DNA from: Spirosoma agri
Lineage (GTDB): Bacteria > Bacteroidota > Bacteroidia > Cytophagales > Spirosomataceae
Direction of reading: 5' to 3'
NCBI RefSeq assembly: GCF_010747415.1
Contig: NZ_JAAGNZ010000001.1
Span: 3,472,001 to 3,536,000 of the forward strand
Length of the DNA: 64,000 bases
This document shows, piece by piece, positions 27,017-36,047 of the stretch. Positions within the stretch are counted from its first letter, which is position 1, and each line of letters begins with the position of its first letter. The notes beneath the pieces were generated by a model. The model saw nothing but the letters and a program-made list of their open reading frames with translations, made no database searches and was not told where the DNA came from. The position numbers were made by a program, and so were the translations under genes.

Positions 27017-28447
27017 TCAAAAATACTTCATCACCATGTCGATCAGTTTCTTCACCTTGTCCGTGTAGGGTGGATAGATGAACTTCATCGTGCCGAAATC
27101 GCGCTGCATGATCCCGCGCTGATTCGAAAACTCCTGAAAGCTAAAAAATCCGTTCGATTTGCCAAGCCCGCTGTTATTGACGCCCCCAAACGGCAACTCC
27201 ACGTTCGCAAACTGAAGCAAAGTATCGTTCACCACCGTATCCCCCGCCGACGTTCGGTCCAGGATGTATTGCGTATTCGTGCGGTTACGGCTGTGAATGT
27301 AAAGCGCCAGTGGCTTCTCGCGCTGGTTGACGATTGTCAGTGCTTCATCAAGGGTCGAAAACGTGAGCACGGGCAGGACAGGACCAAAAATTTCGTCCTG
27401 CATCACACGCATGTCGTTCGTGACATTTTCCAGCACGGTTGGTTCGATAAAATTCTCGTCCGTGTTCATAGTTCCCCCCACAGTGACGGTCGCGCCTTTT
27501 TCCACGGCATCGTCCACCAGGGCGCGGATACGCTGAAAATGACGATTATTGACGATCCGGGCGTAGCTATCCGACTGCTCGATGGGTTGGCCAGTGGGCC
27601 TGTACATACGCGTTAGCGCATCGCGGAAGGCCAGCATGAACGGCTGCTTGATCGACTGGTGTACCAGCAGGTAATCGGGCGCAATGCAGGTTTGTCCGTT
27701 GTTGATGCACTTGCCCCACGCCAACTGCTCGGCCGCCTGTTTGATCGCAGCCGACTCATCGACGATAGCCGGCGATTTACCCCCAAGTTCGAGCGTCACG
27801 GATGCCAGATGCTTCGCGGCAGCGGCCATCACGACCCGACCGATGGCCGGGCTACCCGTAAAGAAAATATGGTTGAACGGTAAATCGAGCAGTGCCTGTG
27901 ATACGTCCGCATCGCCTTCAAACACAGCAACTTCTTCCGGCGGGAACAATTCAGCAATCATCGTTTTGATCAGACCGGCCGTGTGCGGTGTCAGTTCCGA
28001 CGGTTTCAGGATAGCCACATTACCGGCGGCAATGGCTGACACCAGGGGACGGATGGTGAGCACAAACGGGTAGTTCCAGGGTGCAATGATCAGGACGTTC
28101 CCTTTGGGCTCGTGGTGCAGATAGCTTTTCGTACCGATCAGACTCATGGGCGTTGGCAGCCGCTGCGGTTTCATCCACTGTTTCAGGTGCCGGATCGTGT
28201 GTTTTATCTCCGCATGAAGCGCCATCAACTCACCGAGCGTCACCTCGGCGGACGGCTTACGAAAGTCGGCAAACATGGCCTGCTTGATGTCGGCTTCGTG
28301 CGCGTTTACCCACATTTGAATCCGCCGGATGCGCTCGATACGCTGGTCGGCAGTGGTCAGCGCCATTGACTGAGCCTGTTGACGTTGTGACGCAAAAACC
28401 GCTTTCAGTTGCGTGCCAAGGGCTGTTTCAGCCAGTGAAGTGTTCAT
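27017..28447 (-). CDS. Aldehyde dehydrogenase, class 3-like
   Basis: NAD(P)-dependent oxidation of an aldehyde to the acid. The 476-aa protein has the ALDH3-like short N-terminus and motifs PWNYPFVLTIRPLVSAIAAGN, FTGSPAIGRVVM (cofactor binding), general base E220 in TLELGGKSP and nucleophile C254 in NNGQTCIAPDY. The end (FQEFSNQRGIMQRDFGTMKFIYPPYT) is typical of fatty/coniferyl aldehyde dehydrogenases. It is divergent from the XRE gene, which might control it (inference only). Confidence 0.94.
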   Translation of the reverse strand: MNTSLAETALGTQLKAVFASQRQQAQSMALTTADQRIERIRRIQMWVNAHEADIKQAMFADFRKPSAEVTLGELMALHAEIKHTIRHLKQWMKPQRLPTPMSLIGTKSYLHHEPKGNVLIIAPWNYPFVLTIRPLVSAIAAGNVAILKPSELTPHTAGLIKTMIAELFPPEEVAVFEGDADVSQALLDLPFNHIFFTGSPAIGRVVMAAAAKHLASVTLELGGKSPAIVDESAAIKQAAEQLAWGKCINNGQTCIAPDYLLVHQSIKQPFMLAFRDALTRMYRPTGQPIEQSDSYARIVNNRHFQRIRALVDDAVEKGATVTVGGTMNTDENFIEPTVLENVTNDMRVMQDEIFGPVLPVLTFSTLDEALTIVNQREKPLALYIHSRNRTNTQYILDRTSAGDTVVNDTLLQFANVELPFGGVNNSGLGKSNGFFSFQEFSNQRGIMQRDFGTMKFIYPPYTDKVKKLIDMVMKYF

Positions 28448-28579
28448 ATCGGATTCGGAGCCAGTCTACCAGAGACAAAAGAATAGTCTAAAAGTACAAA
28501 TAATTGACCAGAAAGCCGGATGTTGGTATTTACAGGACGAATCGGCTATCTTAGCTAAAACTTTAGCAAACCCAACCGG

Positions 28580-29791
28580 ATGACGCTCGTCAGTGACAAC
28601 ATCCGCTACCTGCGCAAACTTAACGGACTGACGCAGGAGCAATTTTCCCGAAAAATAAACATAAAGCGTTCATTGCTAGGTGCGTACGAAGAAGGTCGTG
28701 CCAATCCAAACCAACAGAATATCCAGGCTATAGCCAAGGCTTTTAATACAACGATTGAACTGCTTACCCGTCAGGATCTGCGAAAACTGCGCGAAACGCC
28801 CAGCCTTAGTATTCCATTGGGACAGCCGGGGAAACCCGCCGATACTCGGCTTACTCGAAGCGATGTTCCACACATTCGCTCCGACGGCCACATCGACGCG
28901 GGCGACGACGACCCATTTCAGCATCCCGATTTCCCCGATATTTTTGCCCATCCCGGCCAGCCAGCCACTAAAACTCCTGAACCACAGCCACTTTCGTCGG
29001 TACTGAATAAGTATTATCGACAACAGGAGGAAACCCGTTCGGCACCGGCTCCACCAGTCATTACGTCCCCCGTTCGCCCAACGCAGGAGCGGCCCATTCA
29101 CGAGCGGTCGCAACCGGTATCGTTTCAGCCCGTATCGGCAGATGAGCCGGGTCGCTCACCCGTTGACCGGCTGTTTGGTCAGTCCGATAGTCAGCCAGCC
29201 CCGGCTTCGACCCGTCCGTCAGAACCACTGTCGTTCAACAATGTCTATGAAGGATCAGGCCGGTTTGGTGATTTGGGGGCAGCCCGGTCAGCTGCGCCAG
29301 CGCAGGTAACGGCCCCGGCGATTCCGGTGGTGATGCAGGCGCAGTTCATGGAGTATAACCAGCGGTATCAACAGATCGACTTTGTAAATCGATTGCCGTC
29401 CATGCACTTACCCACCCTCCCCGATGGCCAGTACCGGGCTTTTGAAGCGGGCGATGATTTTGTGTTTCCGGGTGCTTTGCTGGTGGGGCAGTTCGTTCGC
29501 AACTGGTTCGACATTGCTGACGGAAAAATGTACGTTCTTCTCGTACACCATCGTCCCGAAGGCTCAGGCATTCTGTGTCGCCGGATTTACAATCAGGTAA
29601 AAATTAAGGGCAGTCTCCTCCTCACCGCCGACAAAGCAGGGATACCCAACCACGAAATAGCGCTGAAAGATGTGCTGGAGGTTTGGGAAATTCGGGCGTT
29701 TGTCAGTCAGCAGATACCACCGCCAGCGCCCAGCACCGACCGATTGAAGCAACTGGTCGATGAGATACGATTTGAAGTTGATCGGTTGTAA
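28580..29791 (+). CDS. XRE-family regulator with S24-like C-terminal domain and a long disordered linker
   Basis: DNA-binding protein of 403 aa. An N-terminal Cro/cI helix-turn-helix spans about 5-62 (IRYLRKLNGLTQEQFSRKINIKRSLLGAYEEGRANPN). Residues about 80-250 are rich in Pro, Gln and Ser and look unstructured. The C-terminal part (about 268-395) resembles a peptidase-S24 fold (LPDGQYRAFEAGDDFVFPGALLVGQFV, then YVLLVHHRPEGSGILCRRI), but no Ser nucleophile is seen in the usual place, so self-cleavage is doubtful. Such regulators are common in Cytophagales; targets are unknown. The aldehyde dehydrogenase gene is divergent. Confidence 0.83.
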   Translation: MTLVSDNIRYLRKLNGLTQEQFSRKINIKRSLLGAYEEGRANPNQQNIQAIAKAFNTTIELLTRQDLRKLRETPSLSIPLGQPGKPADTRLTRSDVPHIRSDGHIDAGDDDPFQHPDFPDIFAHPGQPATKTPEPQPLSSVLNKYYRQQEETRSAPAPPVITSPVRPTQERPIHERSQPVSFQPVSADEPGRSPVDRLFGQSDSQPAPASTRPSEPLSFNNVYEGSGRFGDLGAARSAAPAQVTAPAIPVVMQAQFMEYNQRYQQIDFVNRLPSMHLPTLPDGQYRAFEAGDDFVFPGALLVGQFVRNWFDIADGKMYVLLVHHRPEGSGILCRRIYNQVKIKGSLLLTADKAGIPNHEIALKDVLEVWEIRAFVSQQIPPPAPSTDRLKQLVDEIRFEVDRL

Positions 29792-29974
29792 TCCATTCGT
29801 CAGCAGGACCGTACCCTCATTTCCCGGACAAATTAGCGTGATCAGTCAACGTTGCCGATGGGTAAGGTGTTAGACGAAGTAGGGGTGCGCCATACCTGAA
29901 CGGGTGTGGCCGATTCACGTCGATACCCCTACGCTGTCGAAAGCTGCTAACCTTTCGTACTTTCCTCTTTTGAT

Positions 29975-30018
29975 AGGGCTTTGGTTTAGAACCCATCCAG
30001 GTTTTACGCCAAAGCCCT
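29975..30018 (+). terminator. Hairpin between the XRE gene and truA
   Basis: AGGGCTTTGG at 29975-29984 pairs perfectly with CCAAAGCCCT at 30009-30018 over a 24-nt loop. It may terminate the XRE transcript. Confidence 0.5.
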
Positions 30019-30065
30019 TTACTGTTGGGGAAATGCCCAATCAGGTTCGTATTTTTACCACCGAT

Positions 30066-30839
30066 ATGCGCTATTTTCTCGAATTAGCTTACCGGGGCAC
30101 GAACTATCATGGCTGGCAACGGCAACCCAATGGCCTGAGTGTACAGGAGGTGCTCGAAACCGCCTTGGCAACCGTGTTCCGACAGCCTATAGCCATCGTC
30201 GGGAGTGGCCGCACAGACACGGGCGTTCATGCCGGGCAGCAGTTCGCTCATTTCGAAACAGAGCAGCCTCTGCCTAAAAATCTGCTTCGGTCACTCAATA
30301 GCCTGATTCCCGGCGATATTGCCGTGTACGACTGCTTTCCCGTCCGCCCCGATGATCATGCCCGCTTTACGGCAACCTTCCGCTCTTATCAATACCAGAT
30401 CATTCGTCGGAAAGACCCTTTCCTCGACGGCCTCGCCTATGTGTTCACGCTGCCGCTGAACATCGACCGGATGAATGAAGCCGCCAACCGGCTTTTGCAG
30501 CATACCGATTTCGAAAGTTTCAGCAAAGTAAAAACCGACGTCAAAACATTTACGTGCCGAATCGATTTTGCTCATTGGATCCTTGCCCCCAACGGTACAC
30601 TGGTATTTCACATCCGGGCCGACCGCTTTTTGCGGGGCATGGTGCGGGCCATCGTTGGCACACTGCTCGATGTTGGTCAGGATCGGCTTAGCATAGATGA
30701 ATTCGATCGGATCATTCAGGCCAGGGATCGCAAAAAGGCCGGACGTGCCGCTCCCGCCGATGGCTTATCGCTGGTTAAAGTCGGGTATCCGGATGAAGTC
30801 TTTTCATCGCGGCAATCAGGTTTTCAACAGGATCAATAG
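30066..30839 (+). CDS. truA: tRNA pseudouridine(38-40) synthase
   Basis: Isomerises uridines 38-40 in the tRNA anticodon arm. From ATG 30066 the protein is 257 aa, the normal TruA length, and starts MRYFLELAYRGTNYHGWQRQP. Catalytic D51 is in GRTDTGVHAGQQ. Further family motifs are FTATFRSYQYQI, FESFSKVKTDVKTFTC and FLRGMVRAIVGTLLDVG. Upstream in-frame ATGs would add an unrelated tail and run through the hairpin. A near-match promoter (TTG at 30025-30027, TATTTTTA at 30050-30057) lies just before the start. The MocA-like gene follows by 64 nt. Confidence 0.95.
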   Translation: MRYFLELAYRGTNYHGWQRQPNGLSVQEVLETALATVFRQPIAIVGSGRTDTGVHAGQQFAHFETEQPLPKNLLRSLNSLIPGDIAVYDCFPVRPDDHARFTATFRSYQYQIIRRKDPFLDGLAYVFTLPLNIDRMNEAANRLLQHTDFESFSKVKTDVKTFTCRIDFAHWILAPNGTLVFHIRADRFLRGMVRAIVGTLLDVGQDRLSIDEFDRIIQARDRKKAGRAAPADGLSLVKVGYPDEVFSSRQSGFQQDQ

Positions 30840-30903
30840 TATTTTTCCTGTTGATCATGAAGACACTCATTTACACGTACGCTACATTAAACCGAGTTCA
30901 CTC

Positions 30904-31512
30904 TTGAAAATTGGAACGATCATATTAGCCGCTGGTGCCTCGACCCGCATGGGTGGTGAGCCGAAGCAATTGCTGACCTACAAAGGCCAGTCGCTTATTC
31001 GACGCATTACGGATACCGCGCTGGCATTGCAGGCGGGCCCGGTTATCGTAGTACTGGGGGCGAATCGCGAACGCATTGTGCCGGAACTGGCCAATCTACC
31101 GGTCACGCTGGTGGATAATGAAGCCTGGCAAACGGGCATGGCGTCGTCGCTCAAGATGGGTCTTGCGGGCCTTTACCTGACCAATAAGGATATTGACGCC
31201 GTGTTGGTTTTACTTACCGATCAGCCACTCGTATCAGTAGGTTTGCTCCTCCATATGCTTGAGACATATACCAGCGAAAACAAGGAGATTGTCGCCTGTC
31301 GGTACGATGATCAGTTGGGCGTTCCGGCCATCTTTGGTCGAAAGTACGTTGAGCCTATGCTGCAACTGGAAGGGGATAAAGGCGCGAAGTGGGTCATTAT
31401 CAAACACCGGCAGGACTGCGCTGAAGTACCGTTCGAAGCGGGGGCCATTGATCTCGACTCCAAACGCGACGTTGAACTTTTCTCGCTGGTACAGACGGGA
31501 ACTACTCTGTAG
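30904..31512 (+). CDS. MocA-like nucleotidyltransferase
   Basis: Rossmann-type NTP transferase of 202 aa related to molybdenum-cofactor cytidylyl/guanylyltransferases (NTP_transf_3). KIGTIILAAGASTRMGGEPKQ gives the nucleotide-binding loop and pyrophosphorylase motif; VLVLLTDQPLVS has the metal-binding Asp. A TTG at 30904 is the best start because it sits directly before KIGTIILAAG; upstream ATGs lie inside truA in another frame. No molybdoenzyme or other Moco genes are in the window, so the substrate could also be a sugar phosphate. Confidence 0.83.
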   Translation: MKIGTIILAAGASTRMGGEPKQLLTYKGQSLIRRITDTALALQAGPVIVVLGANRERIVPELANLPVTLVDNEAWQTGMASSLKMGLAGLYLTNKDIDAVLVLLTDQPLVSVGLLLHMLETYTSENKEIVACRYDDQLGVPAIFGRKYVEPMLQLEGDKGAKWVIIKHRQDCAEVPFEAGAIDLDSKRDVELFSLVQTGTTL

Positions 31513-31531
31513 CGAAGATGGCGTAAATGCC

Positions 31532-31539
31532 TACTTTTG
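31532..31539 (+). promoter_or_regulatory. -7 box for the GH65 gene
   Basis: TACTTTTG, a perfect TAnnTTTG match, about 80 nt before ATG 31620. The -33 element is weak (CTG at 31507-31509). Confidence 0.45.
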
Positions 31540-31619
31540 CCCTAAACTAACTGATCGAACTGAGCAGGCTTACGGGCTGATGCCCAAATGCCGTGTGCGC
31601 AGTTATAACCTGTGACTGA

Positions 31620-33953
31620 ATGAAAAATTACATTTCCCAAGACCCCTGGTGCATTGTTGAAGATGGGTTTCACCGTGACTACAACGAGATTTCAGAAAGT
31701 GTGATGTCCCTTGGCAATGGCCGACTTGGCCAGCGGGGCAATTTCGAGGAAAAATTTACCGGAAAAACCCTACAGGGCAATTACGTGGCCGGTGTGTACT
31801 ACCCCGATAAAACCCGCGTCGGCTGGTGGAAAAACGGGTATCCGGACTACTTCGCGAAAGTGCTGAACGCGGCCAACTGGATTGGGATCGACATCGATAT
31901 CGAATACGAAACCCTTGACCTTAACCTCTGCGACGTTCGTGATTTCCGGCGGGTGCTGAACATGCAGGAAGGCTACCTGGAACGGTCGTTCGTGGCCATT
32001 CTGAAAAGTGGCAAAGAACTTCAGGTCAACAGCAAACGCTTTTGCTCCATCGTCGACGATGAGGCCGGGGTGATTCGCTACGCCATAAAGCCGCTCAACT
32101 TCGACGCCAAAATTACCATTACACCCTACATCGACGGGGCCATCCGCAACCGGGATGCTAACTACGACGAAACGTTCTGGGATGAAGTTCGTAAGGAAAC
32201 GGGCTACGGGGAGGCTTTTATTGAACTGCGTACCCGTAAAACCGGCTTCCACGTAGCCACGGGCATGGGCGTCGAAATTGAACAGGACGGGATCAAGGTC
32301 GATTATCAGTCGCAGCCGATCAAATACGAAAAATACGTCGCCAACCGGATGACCCTCGACTGTCGCCAGGGTCAGGAAACGGTCATTTATAAATACGCCG
32401 TCAATCTGTCGTCGCTGAACTATGATCCGGACATGATCATGAAGGAAGCGCGCCAGAGTTTACAGCGAATTACCCGCAAAGGCTTCGACAAGATGCTGTT
32501 CGAGCAGATGCAGGCCTGGGCCGATAAGTGGAAAACGAATGACATCGTAATCGACGGTGACGTTGCTGCTCAGCAGGGAATCCGCTTCAATATTTTTCAG
32601 CTTAATCAGACCTATACCGGCGAAGACGAGCGGCTGAACATTGGCCCCAAAGGCTTTACCGGCGAAAAATACGGTGGGTCAACCTACTGGGACACCGAAG
32701 CGTACTGCCTGCCCTTCTATCTATCGACCGCCGATCAGAAAGTAGCGAAAAACCTGCTGGTCTACCGCTATAAGCAGCTGGGGAAAGCCATCGAAAATGC
32801 GCAGAAGCTGGGGTTCCGGGCCGGAGCCGCCCTCTACCCGATGGTGACCATGAACGGCGAAGAATGCCACAACGAATGGGAAATCACCTTCGAAGAGATC
32901 CACCGTAACGGGGCCATCGCTTATGCCATCTACGATTATGTTCGGCATACCGGCGATGAGCAGTACCTTGTCGAGTATGGGCTGGAAGTCCTGATCGCCA
33001 TCAGTCGGTTCTGGAGCCAGCGCGTGAACTGGTCGAAGGCTAAACAGCAGTACGTTATGCTAGGCGTGACGGGGCCGAACGAGTACGAAAACAACGTCAA
33101 TAACAACTGGTACACCAACTACATTGCAGCCTGGACACTTCGGTATACCATCGAAGCCATTGAAAAAGCCAAGGCGCTGGATGCCGAAAAATACGCGGAA
33201 CTGATCGACCGGATTCACTTCCGCGAAGAAAAGGAAATGGCGACGGCCCGTCAGATCATTGAGAAAATCTACCTGCCCAAAGACGACGAACGGGGCATTT
33301 TTCTGCAACAGGAAGGTTTTCTGGACAAAGACCTAATGCCAGTCAGCGATATTGCCAAGGGACAGCGCCCCATCAATCAGCATTGGTCGTGGGACCGAAT
33401 TCTGCGGTCGTGCTTCATCAAACAGGCCGATGTACTTCAGGGGCTATACTTCTTTGAGGATGAATTCGATACGGAAACGCTCCGGCGCAATTTCGACTTC
33501 TACGAACCGATGACGGTCCATGAATCGTCGCTGTCGCCCTGCGTGCACAGCATTCAGGCGTCGAAGTTAGGAATGCGGGAAAAAGCATATGAAATGTACC
33601 TCCGTACGGCCCGGCTCGACCTCGACGATTACAACAACGATACGGAAGACGGTTGCCACATCACCAGTATGGCCGGCACCTGGCTGGCTGTCGTAAAAGG
33701 ATTTGGGGGTATGCGTGTGGAAAAGGCGGAAGGTGCAGATGCTCAACTCCTGTTCAATCCCTACTGTCCGAATCACTGGCAGTCGCTGGCGTTCAAGATC
33801 CGGTTCCGGGGTGCGTTGCTGCAAATCACGACCACGCAGTCGGACGTAACGGTGACCAATTTCTCGACGAAGCCCGTCACGGTTATCATCCACGGCAAAG
33901 CGATAACAGTTGACGGTAATGCAGCGCAAACGGTCAAGATAACTGTTGAATAA
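31620..33953 (+). CDS. Glycoside hydrolase family 65 phosphorylase (maltose/kojibiose phosphorylase-like)
   Basis: Cytoplasmic phosphorylase-like protein of 777 aa with no signal peptide. N-terminal VMSLGNGRLGQRGNFEE and RRVLNMQEGYLER belong to the GH65 beta-sandwich; the (alpha/alpha)6 barrel includes GGSTYWDTEAYCLPF and the general acid E488 in GVTGPNEYENNVNN. INQHWSWDRILRSCF and SSLSPCVHSIQASKLG fit phosphate-binding regions. It would release glucose 1-phosphate from an alpha-glucobiose. The usual partner beta-phosphoglucomutase is absent, so the exact disaccharide and pathway are unclear. A strong hairpin follows. Confidence 0.93.
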   Translation: MKNYISQDPWCIVEDGFHRDYNEISESVMSLGNGRLGQRGNFEEKFTGKTLQGNYVAGVYYPDKTRVGWWKNGYPDYFAKVLNAANWIGIDIDIEYETLDLNLCDVRDFRRVLNMQEGYLERSFVAILKSGKELQVNSKRFCSIVDDEAGVIRYAIKPLNFDAKITITPYIDGAIRNRDANYDETFWDEVRKETGYGEAFIELRTRKTGFHVATGMGVEIEQDGIKVDYQSQPIKYEKYVANRMTLDCRQGQETVIYKYAVNLSSLNYDPDMIMKEARQSLQRITRKGFDKMLFEQMQAWADKWKTNDIVIDGDVAAQQGIRFNIFQLNQTYTGEDERLNIGPKGFTGEKYGGSTYWDTEAYCLPFYLSTADQKVAKNLLVYRYKQLGKAIENAQKLGFRAGAALYPMVTMNGEECHNEWEITFEEIHRNGAIAYAIYDYVRHTGDEQYLVEYGLEVLIAISRFWSQRVNWSKAKQQYVMLGVTGPNEYENNVNNNWYTNYIAAWTLRYTIEAIEKAKALDAEKYAELIDRIHFREEKEMATARQIIEKIYLPKDDERGIFLQQEGFLDKDLMPVSDIAKGQRPINQHWSWDRILRSCFIKQADVLQGLYFFEDEFDTETLRRNFDFYEPMTVHESSLSPCVHSIQASKLGMREKAYEMYLRTARLDLDDYNNDTEDGCHITSMAGTWLAVVKGFGGMRVEKAEGADAQLLFNPYCPNHWQSLAFKIRFRGALLQITTTQSDVTVTNFSTKPVTVIIHGKAITVDGNAAQTVKITVE

Positions 33954-33954
33954 T

Positions 33955-33997
33955 GTATTCTTTTCCCTCGCCCGGTATGGGCGAGGGAAAAGAATAC
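33955..33997. terminator. Perfect 19-bp hairpin between convergent genes
   Basis: Arms 33955-33973 and 33979-33997, 5-nt loop (GGTAT). It ends 1 nt before the stop of the minus-strand gene, so it probably serves both directions. Confidence 0.8.
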
Positions 33998-33998
33998 A

Positions 33999-34406
33999 CT
34001 ACTTACTCACATCAGGCAGCCCTTCGCCGGGCGGTTCGGCACCGGTAAACAGGGTAAAAAATGTTAGGGGGAGTAGCTCTCCGACCAGGGCGGTCTGCGG
34101 ATCATCGTCGAATTCGATGCGCACCGACACCGGCTTTTCGGTGCGAAGCACGTCGTAATACTGAGGAAACTCGCCAATGGGAATAGTTGTGTTACCACGG
34201 AACGAGCCGTTTGCCTGCTTCTCAATTGTTCCGGTCGACGCGTGCTTGGATTCGGGTACGAAGTTCAGGCTATAAAACGCTAGCATTCCGGCGTTGGCGG
34301 TAAAGCGCAGCTGAATAAACCGATTTCTGAAAGGCGACCGATTTGGGCTGTTACCATGTTCGAACAGAACAGAGTAGCTCGCAATTTCAGCGATGAAGGT
34401 TGGCAT
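33999..34406 (-). CDS. Hypothetical protein
   Basis: Protein of 135 aa that I do not recognise. It has no signal peptide or membrane segment, reads as mainly beta-rich (IASYSVLFEHG, FRNRFIQLRFTANAGMLAFYSLNFVP, SVRIEFDDD) and lacks catalytic motifs. The start at 34406 gives MPTFIAEIASYSVLF. It converges with GH65 through a shared hairpin and is divergent from the methyltransferase. Codon use resembles its neighbours, so it is probably a real gene. Confidence 0.6.
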   Translation of the reverse strand: MPTFIAEIASYSVLFEHGNSPNRSPFRNRFIQLRFTANAGMLAFYSLNFVPESKHASTGTIEKQANGSFRGNTTIPIGEFPQYYDVLRTEKPVSVRIEFDDDPQTALVGELLPLTFFTLFTGAEPPGEGLPDVSK

Positions 34407-34538
34407 GGCATTGACGCATTTTGATTACACGTTAATAGTAGGCTTCTTTAGGCAGGCGGTCAAACTAACTTTAGTTTACGGTCATGATCGACCAGATAGC
34501 CATACCGTAGCGTGTCTAACTTCCCGATTGGGCCATAC

Positions 34539-35189
34539 ATGAGCGAAATAACCGATTCTTCTGCCGGTTTCGACTGGGTAGCTCCCGTTTATGATCGGAT
34601 CGCTTCCCTAGTGTTTGGTCGTAAGCTCCAGCAGGCGCAGGTCGTTTTTCTGGACGCCATTCCAGCCAATGCGTCGGTACTGTTGGTAGGTGGCGGAACG
34701 GGGTGGCTCCTTGAACAGCTGCTGATTCAACGCAAACCCAGACGCGTCCTATATCTCGAAGCATCGGCCCGAATGGTAGCGCTGTCCAGTCAGCGAATGA
34801 TCGAAACGGAAACGCTGGGATCAGTCGAATTTCGGGTCAGCAGTGACATTACCCGTCCCATCAATGAACAGTTCGATGTTGTCATTACCCCTTTTTTGCT
34901 CGACCTGTTTCCTGAGGTAAAGTTGCGTGATTCTCTGATTCCTCAACTTCGAAATGCACTTGACCCCACCGGAATCTGGCTGGTAACTGATTTTATTCGC
35001 ACCGACGTTTGGTGGCAAAAAGCGTTGTTATGGTCCATGATCCAATTTTTTCGGCTAACAGCGGGCATAGAAACAAAGCGTCTGGCTAACTGGCAGGCAC
35101 GTTTAATTGAAGCTGGTTTGTCCTGCCAAAACCGTCAGGCACGGGTGGCCGGCATGGTGTCGACGGAAGTTTGGACCATTCAGCCGTAG
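34539..35189 (+). CDS. Class I SAM-dependent methyltransferase
   Basis: Small-molecule methyltransferase-like protein of 216 aa. DWVAPVYDRIASLVFGRKL at the N-terminus is typical of UbiE-type enzymes; SVLLVGGGTGWLLEQLL is the SAM-binding motif I, RVLYLEASARMVALS covers motif post I, and FDVVITPFLLDLFPE covers motif II. ATG 34539 was chosen over GTG 34512. The near-match -7 box TAACTTTA lies upstream at about 34466. Substrate is unknown; respiratory-quinone methylation cannot be excluded given the men genes about 1 kb away. Confidence 0.85.
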   Translation: MSEITDSSAGFDWVAPVYDRIASLVFGRKLQQAQVVFLDAIPANASVLLVGGGTGWLLEQLLIQRKPRRVLYLEASARMVALSSQRMIETETLGSVEFRVSSDITRPINEQFDVVITPFLLDLFPEVKLRDSLIPQLRNALDPTGIWLVTDFIRTDVWWQKALLWSMIQFFRLTAGIETKRLANWQARLIEAGLSCQNRQARVAGMVSTEVWTIQP

Positions 35190-35286
35190 CTCCTTCTTTC
35201 GAATCGGTTGTATTTTTGATCCACTCCCTGCCATTTGCTGTGCAGCAGAACGCAGGCTGTACCGATCTTATCTACGGCCTACTCTC

Positions 35287-36024
35287 CTACAGCTTTCCGA
35301 ACATCGTTGCCAGTGTAGGAAATTCACTCACGTCAAACCATTCCTCCCCGCCTAGATTCAGCCATTGACCGTCGCGTTTGGGCCGTTTGGTTTGTGCGTC
35401 ATCTGCGTCATAATCGTGGGTGTAGACCTCCGTCATGACGCGCTGCAAGGCCGACCAGGGTATGGTTTTGGTTAACTCCTTGCGGTTCATACCCGTCACC
35501 ACGTCGACGGTGCGCTCAACAAACGAAGCCGTCAACCGTATTTCCAGATCGCCCTGTGGATTGATAAAGTCCAGAAAGATCAGTTCAAAGGGTCGTTCGC
35601 GACCGATCGCTTCGTAAGTCGCCTGGATCAGTTCCTGCACTAGGTACTGCCAGCTATCGGGCTTCTTGGGTTGACCCTGTTTGGGGGAATCATTGTCTGT
35701 TTCCAGCGAAATAGCCCAGAAATCATCATCCTCTTCCAGAAGGTCTTCGCTGACTGGTTCTAATTGGGTTTTGTTGACCAGTTCAGTAATCACTTGCAGC
35801 CAGGCCCTGGGTAATTGACCGGACCACGAAAAGTCATCGTCACGGGTATAGCCTTCGGCAATCAGTTCATCGTCGTCAATATCGTCACGGTCGGGGTAGG
35901 TAATAGCCAGATCGACCTGTACCGTTTTATCAGGCAACGGACGGACAGCCAGTGTATAGAAGTAAGCGTAAGGCGCGGGTAACGACCGGGCCGTTTGATA
36001 ACGAATTTGAAGTTGCTTGAGCAT
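35287..36024 (-). CDS. Conserved hypothetical protein
   Basis: Acidic soluble protein of 245 aa that I cannot assign. It has several Asp/Glu-rich stretches (YPDRDDIDDDELIAEGYTRDDDF, DLLEEDDDFW) and no membrane helices or catalytic motif. It ends 24 nt before menE on the same strand and is read after menE (order Rieske-like, menE, this gene), so it may be cotranscribed with it. Confidence 0.7.
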   Translation of the reverse strand: MLKQLQIRYQTARSLPAPYAYFYTLAVRPLPDKTVQVDLAITYPDRDDIDDDELIAEGYTRDDDFSWSGQLPRAWLQVITELVNKTQLEPVSEDLLEEDDDFWAISLETDNDSPKQGQPKKPDSWQYLVQELIQATYEAIGRERPFELIFLDFINPQGDLEIRLTASFVERTVDVVTGMNRKELTKTIPWSALQRVMTEVYTHDYDADDAQTKRPKRDGQWLNLGGEEWFDVSEFPTLATMFGKL

Positions 36025-36047
36025 ACGGGATGGAAAGTGGTCAGCGA

